Of a stretch of 14,834 nt of DNA, positions 1 through 6,614 are shown in pieces (position 1 is the first letter of the stretch; each line of letters begins with the position of its first letter). This DNA comes from JBKBMT01 sp046295655 (GTDB taxonomy: Bacteria; Pseudomonadota; Alphaproteobacteria; Rhodobacterales; Rhodobacteraceae): positions 1 to 14,834 of the forward strand of contig JBKBMT010000062.1 of assembly GCA_046295655.1 (NCBI GenBank), in the 5' to 3' direction. The translations under genes and the position numbers were made by a program. The notes beneath the pieces were generated by a model. It ran no database searches. It worked only from the letters and a program-made list of their open reading frames with translations, and was not told where the DNA came from.

Positions 1-276
1 GCGGCCCGAATTCGAGCCGCCGCCCGCGCCGCCCCGGCCGCGTCCGCCGCCGGACGGACCCGAAGCGCTCGATCCCCCGGAAGCACCTGATGCGCCGGAT
101 GCGCCCCCCGATCCGCCCGCGCCGCCGGAACCGCCCGATCCACCGGAACCGCCCGAGGCATGTGCCGCGCCGAGTGGCAGCACGATCGGCGTCACATAGG
201 CCAGACCCGCACCGAGACCCAGCCGCGCAAGCAGGCGCCGCCGCGTCAGACCCGCTGCCTTGTGCCTGTTTTCCAT
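1..276 (-). CDS. Tat-exported Gly/Ser-rich protein, partial (C-terminus beyond left edge)
   Basis: An open frame of 92 codons starts at an ATG at 276-274 and runs off the left edge without a stop. The start is preceded by a purine-rich AAAGGAA site. Residues 11-16 read T-R-R-R-L-L, a good match to the twin-arginine signal (S/T-R-R-x-F/L-L). A hydrophobic stretch (about 19-36) and a likely cleavage site after A-H-A (38-40) follow. From residue 41 the chain is almost only Gly, Ser and Ala in GGS/GAS-like triplets, with a few Arg and Pro. The product is therefore probably exported folded by Tat, or is a short surface or periplasmic low-complexity protein. No enzymatic domain is visible in the part present, and I do not recognise a named family. 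It is divergent from the SDR gene across 166 nt. Confidence 0.7.
   Translation of the reverse strand, partial: MENRHKAAGLTRRRLLARLGLGAGLAYVTPIVLPLGAAHASGGSGGSGGSGGAGGSGGASGASGASGGSSASGPSGGGRGRGGAGGGSNSGR
60..157 (-). repeat. low-complexity tandem repeat coding for GGS/GAS triplets
   Basis: The stretch inside the Tat-signal gene is imperfectly repetitive. For example, a 14-nt unit at 125-138 (ccggaaccgcccga) recurs exactly at 143-156, an 18-nt period. It encodes Gly-Gly-Ser/Gly-Ala-Ser triplets. Such tracts can change length by slippage, but nothing here shows that this one does. Confidence 0.55.
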
Positions 277-442
277 CCTGTGTTCCTTTCTCTCCGTCGG
301 GGCCCTGTCAATGCCCTCGCCAGTCCAACGGGCCTGGCACGGGTTTCATTCCCCGCGCTCCGATCATCCGGCTGAACGGCATTGACGTCGCTTCCGCCGG
401 CAGGGCATCACCCGGGCGACGCAAGGGAGAGGAGGATGCGCC
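277..442. promoter_or_regulatory. divergent intergenic region between the Tat-signal gene and the SDR gene
   Basis: These 166 nt lie between two diverging genes, so promoters for both directions are expected. The only rightward element I can point to is a TTGACG at 382-387, a good -35 match. The sequence 17-18 nt downstream is a poor -10. The SDR ribosome site, GAGAGGAGG (428-435), lies at the right end. No convincing operator palindrome was seen. Confidence 0.3.
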
Positions 443-1195
443 ATGGCCATCTCGGGCAAGACGGTTCTGATCACGGGCGCGAGCCGGGGGATCGGGGCGG
501 CGGCGGCAGAGGTCTTTGCGGCGGCCGGCGCGAAGGTCGGGCTTCTGGCCCGTGACCGTGCGGCGCTGGATCAGCTGGCAGATCGTATCGGTGCGGCCGC
601 TCTGGCGCTGCCCTGCGACGTTGCCGACGCCGAGGCGATGCGTGCCGCCGTCGCCGACGCCGAGGCCCGCCTCGGTCCCGTCGCCGCGCTGGTCAACAAC
701 GCCGGCGTCATCGCGCCGATTGCCCGGATCGAGGATGCCGACCCGGCCGACTGGCGCCGCAACATCGACATCACGCTTGCCGGCGTCTTCAACGGCATCA
801 GGGCCGTCCTGCCGGGCATGCTGTCGCGCGGCGGGGGCACCGTCCTGACCGTCGGATCGGGTGCCGCGCACAACCCGCTCGAGGGCTGGAGCGCCTATTG
901 CGCCGCCAAGGCCGGCGCCTTCATGCTGACCCGCGTCCTGCATCTCGAATCCGCCCATCGCGGGATCCGCGCCATTTCCCTGTCGCCCGGCACTGTTGCG
1001 ACCGACATGCAGGCCGCGATCCGCGACAGCGGGATCAACCCGGTCAGCCGGATCGACTGGTCGGTGCATGTTCCGCCCGAATGGCCGGCGCGGGCGCTGC
1101 TGTGGATGTGCAGCCCGGCAGCGGACGAGTTCCTCGGCGCCGAGGTCAGTCTGCGGGACGAGGGCATCCGCCGCCGCATCGGGTTGATCGCGTGA
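443..1195 (+). CDS. SDR family oxidoreductase with a changed catalytic tetrad
   Basis: The 250-aa protein has the length and motif order of a classical short-chain dehydrogenase/reductase. The Rossmann dinucleotide motif T-G-A-S-R-G-I-G is at 11-18, N-N-A-G at 85-88, the catalytic Ser at 139, and Y-x-x-x-K at 152-156. It should reduce or oxidise a carbonyl/alcohol with NAD(P)(H); the substrate cannot be read from sequence. The basic residues Arg15 and Arg37 would suit NADP(H), which is an inference. The usual fourth catalytic residue, the Asn of the N-L-x-G-x-F segment, is Thr111 here (T-L-A-G-V-F). The ATG was chosen because AGGAGG ends 7 nt upstream; another ATG at 436 is out of frame. Its stop overlaps the crotonase GTG start by 4 nt, so the two are probably translationally coupled. 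Confidence 0.88.
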   Translation: MAISGKTVLITGASRGIGAAAAEVFAAAGAKVGLLARDRAALDQLADRIGAAALALPCDVADAEAMRAAVADAEARLGPVAALVNNAGVIAPIARIEDADPADWRRNIDITLAGVFNGIRAVLPGMLSRGGGTVLTVGSGAAHNPLEGWSAYCAAKAGAFMLTRVLHLESAHRGIRAISLSPGTVATDMQAAIRDSGINPVSRIDWSVHVPPEWPARALLWMCSPAADEFLGAEVSLRDEGIRRRIGLIA

Positions 1196-1809
1196 TCCGG
1201 CTGGACCGCGCGGGGCCGGTCTGGACCGCCGTGATCGACCGGCCCGACAAGGCCAATTCCCTCACAAGGGCCATGCTCGACGAGTTGTGCGACATCGCGC
1301 AGGCAGCCGGGACCGAGGCGCGCGCGCTGATCCTGACCGGGGCAGGCCGCGTATTCTCGGCCGGCGCCGACATCGACGAGGCGCGGGCGGGCCTTGCGAC
1401 CGACCCGGTATGGGAACGGCTGTCGGGCGCCATTGCGGCGGCGCCCTGCCTGACGGTGGCGGCGCTGAACGGCACGCTGGCGGGCGGAGCCACGGGCATG
1501 GTGCTGGCCTGCGACATTCGGCTGGCCGTGCCCGAGGCGCGGTTCTTCTATCCCGTGATGCGGCTCGGCTTTCTGCCGCAACCCTCGGACCCGGAGCGGC
1601 TGGCACGGCTGATGGGTCGCGGCCGGGCGGCGATGATCCTGCTTGCCGGGCAACGGATCGAGGCGAGCGAGGCGCTGGCCTGGGGCCTGATCGACCGCAT
1701 CGTGCCGGCCGGGGAACTGGCGGATGCCGCCCGCGCGCTTGCCGCGGATGTCTGCGCCTCGCCGCCCGGCCATCCGGCCGCGATCAAGCGGATGTTGCCG
1801 CCCGGCTGA
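1192..1809 (+). CDS. short crotonase-fold (enoyl-CoA hydratase/isomerase family) protein lacking both catalytic Glu
   Basis: The 205-aa product starts with GTG in a GTGA overlap with the SDR stop. The N-terminal R-P-D-K-A-N-S-L (17-24) and the oxyanion-hole segments F-S-A-G-A-D (55-60) and A-G-G-A (97-100), followed by A-C-D (106-108), are clear crotonase signatures that would bind an acyl-CoA thioester. The two glutamates that drive hydration in enoyl-CoA hydratase are not present by my alignment: the P-E-I-N-L-G position reads P-V-M-R-L-G (121-126), and the second falls at Met148. The protein is also about 50 residues shorter than the usual 255-260 and ends at I-K-R-M-L-P-P-G, where a C-terminal helical segment normally follows. 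It may perform other CoA chemistry (thioesterase, isomerase, decarboxylase), bind a CoA ester without turnover, or be decaying. The reading frame is intact with normal codon bias. Confidence 0.8.
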   Translation: MIRLDRAGPVWTAVIDRPDKANSLTRAMLDELCDIAQAAGTEARALILTGAGRVFSAGADIDEARAGLATDPVWERLSGAIAAAPCLTVAALNGTLAGGATGMVLACDIRLAVPEARFFYPVMRLGFLPQPSDPERLARLMGRGRAAMILLAGQRIEASEALAWGLIDRIVPAGELADAARALAADVCASPPGHPAAIKRMLPPG

Positions 1810-1917
1810 TGCCGTGGGCGCAAATGCGTTGAAATGGCCGTCCCGTTCTGCAAACCATGCAGCAGTGGCGGGCCGCAACGGACCCGTCCGCAAGCAACAA
1901 GACCTTCGGGAGGAGCC
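1810..1917 (+). promoter_or_regulatory. leader of the TAXI transporter operon, weak promoter candidate
   Basis: The 108-nt gap between the crotonase stop and the transporter start is the widest break in this rightward series, so a separate promoter is plausible. TTGAAA at 1829-1834 could be a -35, with AACCAT at 1853-1858 as a poor -10 (18-nt spacer). A strong ribosome site, GGGAGGAG, lies just upstream of the ATG at 1918. No operator palindrome was recognised. Confidence 0.25.
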
Positions 1918-2868
1918 ATGAACCTGTTTACAAGAACCCTCGGGCTTGCGGCGGCGGCCGCCACCGCAATGGCGTTTGCCGCACCCGCACGGGCGGAATT
2001 CATCAACGTCCTGACCGGCGGCACCTCGGGCGTCTACTATCCCTTGGGCGTGGCGCTGGGCAAGATCTACGGCGAGGGCATCCCCGGCGCGCGCACGCAG
2101 GTCCAGTCCACCAAGGCCAGCGTCGAGAACCTGAACCTGCTGCAGCAGGGCCGGGGCGAGATCGCGCTGACGCTGGGCGACTCGCTCAAGCTCGCCTGGG
2201 AAGGCGACGAGGATGCGGGCTTCCCCCGCCCGCTGGACAAGCTGCGCGGCATCGCGGCGGTCTATCCGAACTACATCCAGATCGTCGCCAGCCGCGACAG
2301 CGGCATCACCTCGCTCGAGGGGCTGAAGGGCAAGGGCCTGTCGGTCGGCGCGCCCAAGTCGGGCACCGAACTGAATGCCCGGGCGATCTTCGCCGCGGCC
2401 GGGATGAGCTATTCCGATCTCGGCAAGACCGAATACCTGCCCTTCGCCGAGTCCGTCGAGCTGATCAAGAACCGCCAGCTGGATGCGACGCTGCAATCGG
2501 CCGGACTGGGCGTGGCCTCGATCAAGGATCTGGCGAACTCGATCCCGATCAACGTGGTCGCCGTCCCCGCCGAGGTGGTCGAGGCGCTGGGCGCGCCGTT
2601 CATTCCCGCCACCATTCCGGCGGGCACCTACGAGGGCCAGACCGAGGACGTGCCGACGGTCGCGGTGGTGAACTTCCTCGTCACCCACTCGGACGTGAGC
2701 GACGAGACCGCCTATCTGATGACCAAGCTCCTGTTCGAGAACCTGCCCGAAATGGTGGCCGCCCATGCCGCCGCCCGCGCCATCAGCCTCGACAAGGCGC
2801 TGGACGGCATGCCGATCCCGCTGCATCCGGGCGCCGAGCGGTTCTACCGCGAGCAGGGGATGATGTGA
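1918..2868 (+). CDS. TAXI-family TRAP transporter solute-binding protein
   Basis: The 316-aa protein is the periplasmic substrate receptor of a TRAP transporter of the TAXI class, about the usual family length. Residues 1-26 form a Sec signal peptide (hydrophobic Ala-rich core, cleavage after A-R-A). The mature start carries the TAXI hallmark G-G-T-S-G-V-Y-Y-P-L-G (34-44), then the S-T-K-A-S-V-E-N-L-N-L-L segment (64-75). Known TAXI proteins bind carboxylates such as glutamate or 2-oxoglutarate; the ligand here is not readable from sequence. The frame is open further upstream, to 1834, but the ATG at 1918 is chosen because GGGAGGAG immediately precedes it and the signal peptide begins there. 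It heads a unit with the fused permease, DUF1850 and LhgO genes. A GC-rich hairpin follows its stop, which may raise its transcript level above that of the permease. Confidence 0.92.
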   Translation: MNLFTRTLGLAAAAATAMAFAAPARAEFINVLTGGTSGVYYPLGVALGKIYGEGIPGARTQVQSTKASVENLNLLQQGRGEIALTLGDSLKLAWEGDEDAGFPRPLDKLRGIAAVYPNYIQIVASRDSGITSLEGLKGKGLSVGAPKSGTELNARAIFAAAGMSYSDLGKTEYLPFAESVELIKNRQLDATLQSAGLGVASIKDLANSIPINVVAVPAEVVEALGAPFIPATIPAGTYEGQTEDVPTVAVVNFLVTHSDVSDETAYLMTKLLFENLPEMVAAHAAARAISLDKALDGMPIPLHPGAERFYREQGMM

Positions 2869-2878
2869 GGGAAGGACC

Positions 2879-2901
2879 GGCTGGCGCCCCGCGCGCCGGC
2901 C
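2879..2901 (+). promoter_or_regulatory. intercistronic stem-loop between binding-protein and permease genes
   Basis: A 9-bp stem (2879-2887 with 2893-2901, one G-T wobble) closes a 5-nt loop in the 55-nt gap after the binding-protein stop. There is no T-tract, so it is unlikely to be a full terminator. In other binding-protein transporter operons such hairpins protect the upstream message from 3' exonucleases or cause partial termination. That role here is inferred. Confidence 0.5.
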
Positions 2902-2923
2902 ACACCTGCGCCGGGGATCGCGC

Positions 2924-4978
2924 ATGAGCACCGCCGCCGAACACGGGCCGGGTTTTCCGCCGGGACTCGAGGGACGCATCCTGTTCTGGATCGCGGTCGT
3001 CTTCTCGCTGTTCCAGATCGCCACCGCGGCCCACGTTCTGGACCTGCCCAGCCAGGTGGTGCGGAGCTTTCACGTCGGCTTTCTTGGCCTGCTTGCCTTT
3101 CCGCTGATCGCGGCCGCCCGCCGCCGGTGCGGCACGGTGCGGGCGCTGGCATGGGGGATGGCGGCGGCGTCTGTCGCCGTGGCACTCTACCAGTGGTGGG
3201 AATACGTGCCGCTGATCCTGCGCGCCGGGGATCCGCTGGACCGCGACATCGTGATGGGCGTGCTGGCGCTGTTCGTCGTCTTTGCGGCGGCATGGGTGGT
3301 CATGGGGCCGGCGCTGCCGATCATCGCGGGGCTGTTCCTGGCCTATTGCCTGTTTGGCCAGCACCTTCCGCGACCCTTCGACCATCGCGGCTATGCCTTC
3401 GGGCAGGTCATCGACCACATGGCCTACGGAACCGAAGGCATCTACGGCATCCCCACATATGTCTCATCGACCTTCATCTTCCTGTTCATCCTGTTCGGCT
3501 CGTTCCTCGAGCGAGCCGGGATGATACGGCTGTTCACGGATGTCTCGCTGGGACTTGTCGGGCACAAGATGGGCGGCGCGGCCAAGGTCTCGGTCGTGTC
3601 TTCGGGGATGATGGGCACGATCTCGGGGTCGGGTGTGGCCAATGTCGTCACCACCGGCCAGTTCACCATTCCGCTGATGAGACGCTTCGGCTACCGTCCC
3701 GCGTTCGCCGGCGGGGTAGAGGCGACAAGTTCCATGGGCGGGCAGATCATGCCGCCGGTGATGGGTGCCGTCGCCTTCATCATGGCCGAGACTCTGGGCG
3801 TGCCCTATTACGAGGTCGTCAAGGCCGCGATCATCCCCGCGATGCTGTATTTCGCTGCCGCCTTCTGGATGGTGCATCTCGAGGCCGGCAAGCACGGGCT
3901 GCGCGGCATGGACAGGGCCGAGCTGCCCTCGCCGCTGAAGGCTGTGCGCGAGAGCTGGTATCTGCTGCTGCCGCTTGTGGTGCTGGTCTACCTGCTGTTC
4001 ACCGGCTACACGCCGCTCTTCGCCGGCACGGTCGGGCTGGGGCTGACGGTGCTGCTGATCCTCGGCGGCTCGGCGGTTCTCGGCCTGCCGGAAGGGGTGC
4101 TGCGTTACATCTTCTGGATCGGCCTCGGCCTCGTCGCCGCTGCCTTCTTCCAGTACGGCATCCGGGTGGTGCTGGCCGCGGTGGCGGTCCTCATCCTGTG
4201 GAACGCCACCAGCCGGGGCGGACGCGAGACGCTGGCGCTGGCCCGCGACAGTCTCGCCGAGGGCGCCAAGACCGCGCTTCCGGTGGGCGTGGCCTGCGCC
4301 GTCGTGGGCATCATCATCGGCACGATGACGCTGACCGGGGCGGCCAACACCTTCGGCCAGTTCATCGTCAGCGTGGGCCGCGAAAGCCTGTTCCTCAGCC
4401 TCGTGCTGACGATGTTCACCTGCATCGTGCTGGGCATGGGCATCCCGACCATTCCCAACTACATCATCACCTCGTCGATCGCCGGGCCGGCGCTGCTGGA
4501 GCTTGGCGTGCCGCTGATCGTCAGCCACATGTTCGTGTTCTACTTCGGCATCCTCGCCGACCTGACCCCGCCGGTGGCGCTGGCCTGCTTCGCGGCCGGG
4601 CCGATTGCGCGGGAAAGCGGGCTCAAGATCAGTTTCGAGGCGATCAAGGTGGCGGCTGCGGGCTTCGTCATTCCCTACATGGCGGTCTATACCCCGGCGC
4701 TGATGCTGCAGGCCGGCGGTCCGCTGGCCGAAAGCATCGGCTACGTGCCGGCGGTCGTCTATGTCGTGGCGAAGGTGGTGATCTCGATCGGGCTGTGGGG
4801 TGCCGCGGTCATCGGCTGGGTTGGCGTGCGGCTGTCCTGGCTGGAGCGGGGGCTTGCCATGGTGGCGGCCTTCACGCTGATCGCGGCGATGCCGATCACC
4901 GACGAGATCGGGCTGGCGCTTGCGGCGCTGACCGCGCTTCTGGTCTGGCGGCGCAACCGGGCCGCCGTTGCCGCATGA
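2924..4978 (+). CDS. TRAP transporter fused permease (small plus large membrane subunits)
   Basis: The 684-aa membrane protein combines the DctQ-like and DctM-like parts in one chain, as is usual for TAXI systems. Four hydrophobic segments lie in the first about 145 residues (near 18-36, 48-66, 76-92 and 108-144). The large subunit follows. Its conserved re-entrant regions are S-G-S-G-V-A-N-V-V-T-T-G (234-245) and E-A-T-S-S-M-G-G-Q-I-M-P-P (266-278) in the first half, with L-G-M-G-I-P-T-I-P-N-Y (503-513) and D-L-T-P-P-V-A-L-A (546-554) in the second. It should import the carboxylate delivered by the TAXI protein using an ion gradient across the inner membrane. The start has a GGGGA site about 7 nt upstream. 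Its stop overlaps the DUF1850 start by 4 nt (ATGA), indicating coupled translation. Confidence 0.93.
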   Translation: MSTAAEHGPGFPPGLEGRILFWIAVVFSLFQIATAAHVLDLPSQVVRSFHVGFLGLLAFPLIAAARRRCGTVRALAWGMAAASVAVALYQWWEYVPLILRAGDPLDRDIVMGVLALFVVFAAAWVVMGPALPIIAGLFLAYCLFGQHLPRPFDHRGYAFGQVIDHMAYGTEGIYGIPTYVSSTFIFLFILFGSFLERAGMIRLFTDVSLGLVGHKMGGAAKVSVVSSGMMGTISGSGVANVVTTGQFTIPLMRRFGYRPAFAGGVEATSSMGGQIMPPVMGAVAFIMAETLGVPYYEVVKAAIIPAMLYFAAAFWMVHLEAGKHGLRGMDRAELPSPLKAVRESWYLLLPLVVLVYLLFTGYTPLFAGTVGLGLTVLLILGGSAVLGLPEGVLRYIFWIGLGLVAAAFFQYGIRVVLAAVAVLILWNATSRGGRETLALARDSLAEGAKTALPVGVACAVVGIIIGTMTLTGAANTFGQFIVSVGRESLFLSLVLTMFTCIVLGMGIPTIPNYIITSSIAGPALLELGVPLIVSHMFVFYFGILADLTPPVALACFAAGPIARESGLKISFEAIKVAAAGFVIPYMAVYTPALMLQAGGPLAESIGYVPAVVYVVAKVVISIGLWGAAVIGWVGVRLSWLERGLAMVAAFTLIAAMPITDEIGLALAALTALLVWRRNRAAVAA

Positions 4979-5331
4979 TCTGTGCGGGTGCGCTGGTGCT
5001 GACTGCGGCGGCCTTCACGCTGGAATGGACCCACTCGGTCGAGCACGGCGCCTGGCAGGAGGACTGGACCCTGCGCGACGGAGCGTTGGTGCTGACCGCG
5101 GCGCGGGTCAAGGGATCGGGGGCGGGGATGGAGCCGGGGACGGAGGCGCGGCTGCGCGACGGATGGCTGGAATGGCACCCGTCCCTTCCGGCCCAGCGGC
5201 AGATCGTGCTGGCCGCGTCCGGTGCGACCGGGGGCGGGTGGCGGATATGCGCGACGGGCGAATGCCACGATCTCGGCAGCGGGCCCGGCGCGCCGCTGAT
5301 CGTCCGGCCCTGCGGGGCGGACGGTGGCTGA
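4975..5331 (+). CDS. DUF1850 protein of the TAXI-TRAP transporter
   Basis: The 118-aa protein begins at the ATG of the ATGA overlap with the permease. It carries the DUF1850 pattern: F-T-L-E-W-T-H-S-V-E-H (14-24), W-Q-E-D-W (27-31), A-R-V-K-G-S-G-A-G-M-E-P (43-54) and D-G-W-L-E-W-H-P (62-69). DUF1850 proteins are commonly found next to fused TAXI permeases; their biochemical role is not established to my knowledge. The first about 13 residues are hydrophobic but too short for a clear signal peptide, so its compartment is uncertain. Cys92, Cys97 and Cys113 in the C-terminal part (plus Cys3) could form a disulfide if it is exported, which is speculation. The stop overlaps the LhgO GTG start by 8 nt, tying it to both transport and oxidation. 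Confidence 0.85.
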   Translation: MICAGALVLTAAAFTLEWTHSVEHGAWQEDWTLRDGALVLTAARVKGSGAGMEPGTEARLRDGWLEWHPSLPAQRQIVLAASGATGGGWRICATGECHDLGSGPGAPLIVRPCGADGG

Positions 5332-6523
5332 GACCTTCGACTTTGCGCTGGTCGGCGGCGGGATCGTGGGCCTTGCCACCGCACTGCGACTTCAGACCCT
5401 GAATCCCCGCGCCCGCATTGTCCTGTTCGAGAAGGAGGCCGGGGTCGCCCTGCACCAGACCGGCCGCAACTCGGGCGTGATCCACGCCGGCGTCAATTAT
5501 GCCCCCGGCAGCGGCAAGGCGCGGTTCTGCCGCGAGGGCAAGGCGGCGATGCGCGCCTTCTGCGACGAACACGGCATCCCGCACGAGACCTGCGGCAAGC
5601 TGATCGTCGCCGCAGATCCGGGCGAACTGCCCCGGATGGCCGCGCTGGAGGCAAGGGCGCGGGAGAACGGGATCGAGATCGAACGGCTGAGCGCCGAGGA
5701 GGCGCGCCGGCTGGAGCCCAATGTGACCGCCGCCGGCGCGCTGCTGTCGCCGACGACCGGGATCGTCGATTTCGCGACCGTGGCGCGGCGGATGGCCGAA
5801 CTGTTCGTCGGGGCCGGCGGTGTCCTGAGGACATCGGTTCGGATCACGGGCGGTGCCGAGACCGGCGGCGCGGTGCGCCTCGACACTGTCCGCGGTGCGG
5901 TCGAGGCCGGCCATGTGGCGATCTGCGCCGGCCTGCAGGCCGACCGGATGATCGCCGCCTTCGGCGGACGCGCCGATTTTCGCATCGTGCCGTTCCGGGG
6001 CGAGTATTTCCGCATCCTGAACCAGCCCCCCGACCTGGTGCGCCACCTGATCTATCCGGTGCCCGATCCGGCGCGGCCGTTCCTCGGCGTCCATCTGACG
6101 CGCAAGATGGACGGCGGCTTCACCGTCGGCCCGAACGCCGTTCTCGCGCTTGCACGGGAAGGCTACGGTCGCGGGGGCGTGTCGGCGCGGGATCTGGGTG
6201 ACGCGCTCGGCTGGCCCGGGTTCTGGCGGCTTGTGGCGCGCAACGCCGGGGCGGCGGCGAACGAACTTGCGGCCTCGGTCAGCCGTCGCCGCTATCTCGC
6301 CACGGTCCGCCGCTACTGCCCCCGGATCCGGCTGGAGGATCTTGCGCCCTACCGGCCGGGCATCCGGGCGCAGGCCGTGGCGCGCGACGGCCGGCTGATC
6401 GACGATTTCCTGTTTGTCCGCACCGGGCGGGTGCTGCACGTCTGCAACGCGCCGTCGCCGGCAGCCACCGCCGCGATCCCGATTGCCGCCCACGTGGTGG
6501 AGACGCTTCTGCAGTCCGCCTGA
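5324..6523 (+). CDS. lhgO: L-2-hydroxyglutarate oxidase (LhgO/L2HGDH family)
   Basis: The 399-aa FAD enzyme matches the LhgO/L2HGDH branch of the DAO fold. The N-terminal dinucleotide motif G-G-G-I-V-G (11-16) follows a beta strand, with acidic F-E-K-E (35-38) at the ribose-binding end. The family signature H-Q-T-G-R-N-S-G-V-I-H-A-G-V-N-Y is at 44-59, and the C-terminal P-S-P-A-A-T segment is near 377-382. Family members oxidise L-2-hydroxyglutarate to 2-oxoglutarate and pass electrons to oxygen or the respiratory quinone pool, often at the membrane. The start is GTG at 5324, inside the DUF1850 end (8-nt overlap), with GGGGCGG just upstream. The overlap makes it part of the TRAP operon and suggests that the imported acid is its substrate or a precursor. 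A related 2-hydroxy acid cannot be excluded. Confidence 0.87.
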   Translation: MAETFDFALVGGGIVGLATALRLQTLNPRARIVLFEKEAGVALHQTGRNSGVIHAGVNYAPGSGKARFCREGKAAMRAFCDEHGIPHETCGKLIVAADPGELPRMAALEARARENGIEIERLSAEEARRLEPNVTAAGALLSPTTGIVDFATVARRMAELFVGAGGVLRTSVRITGGAETGGAVRLDTVRGAVEAGHVAICAGLQADRMIAAFGGRADFRIVPFRGEYFRILNQPPDLVRHLIYPVPDPARPFLGVHLTRKMDGGFTVGPNAVLALAREGYGRGGVSARDLGDALGWPGFWRLVARNAGAAANELAASVSRRRYLATVRRYCPRIRLEDLAPYRPGIRAQAVARDGRLIDDFLFVRTGRVLHVCNAPSPAATAAIPIAAHVVETLLQSA

Positions 6524-6536
6524 GGCCGCGGCGCTT

Positions 6537-6561
6537 CCGATCCGGTGCGGGATCGGCCTTT
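6537..6561 (+). terminator. possible terminator after lhgO
   Basis: A perfect 7-bp stem (6537-6543 with 6550-6556, 6-nt loop) lies 13 nt past the lhgO stop and is followed by CCTTT. The T-tract is short, as is common in GC-rich genomes, so termination strength is doubtful. It separates the transport/oxidase unit from pyrF. Confidence 0.4.
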
Positions 6562-6614
6562 CACCCCGCGCCAATCCGCGCTAGCCCGCGCCGAGTGCAC
6601 AACGGAGCTTCGCC

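Noticed and set aside
1834..1917. Longer N-terminus for the TAXI binding protein (start at 1834)
   Set aside because: The extra 28 residues would bury the signal peptide; the ATG at 1918 has a strong ribosome site.
895..3024. Leftward open frame of 709 codons opposite the SDR, crotonase and TAXI genes
   Set aside because: It is Arg/Gly/His-rich without domains, lies opposite three recognisable genes, and results from strong GC codon bias.
3127..4974. Rightward open frame inside the permease gene, continuous with the DUF1850 frame
   Set aside because: Only the last 118 codons (from 4975) form a recognisable protein; the upstream part is an out-of-frame shadow of the permease.
5108..6574. Leftward 488-codon open frame opposite lhgO
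   Set aside because: Shadow of lhgO, with no motif and atypical Arg/Gly/Ala composition.
6559..6587. TTTCAC-17 nt-TAGCCC as a pyrF promoter
   Set aside because: Both hexamers match consensus poorly; not enough to call.
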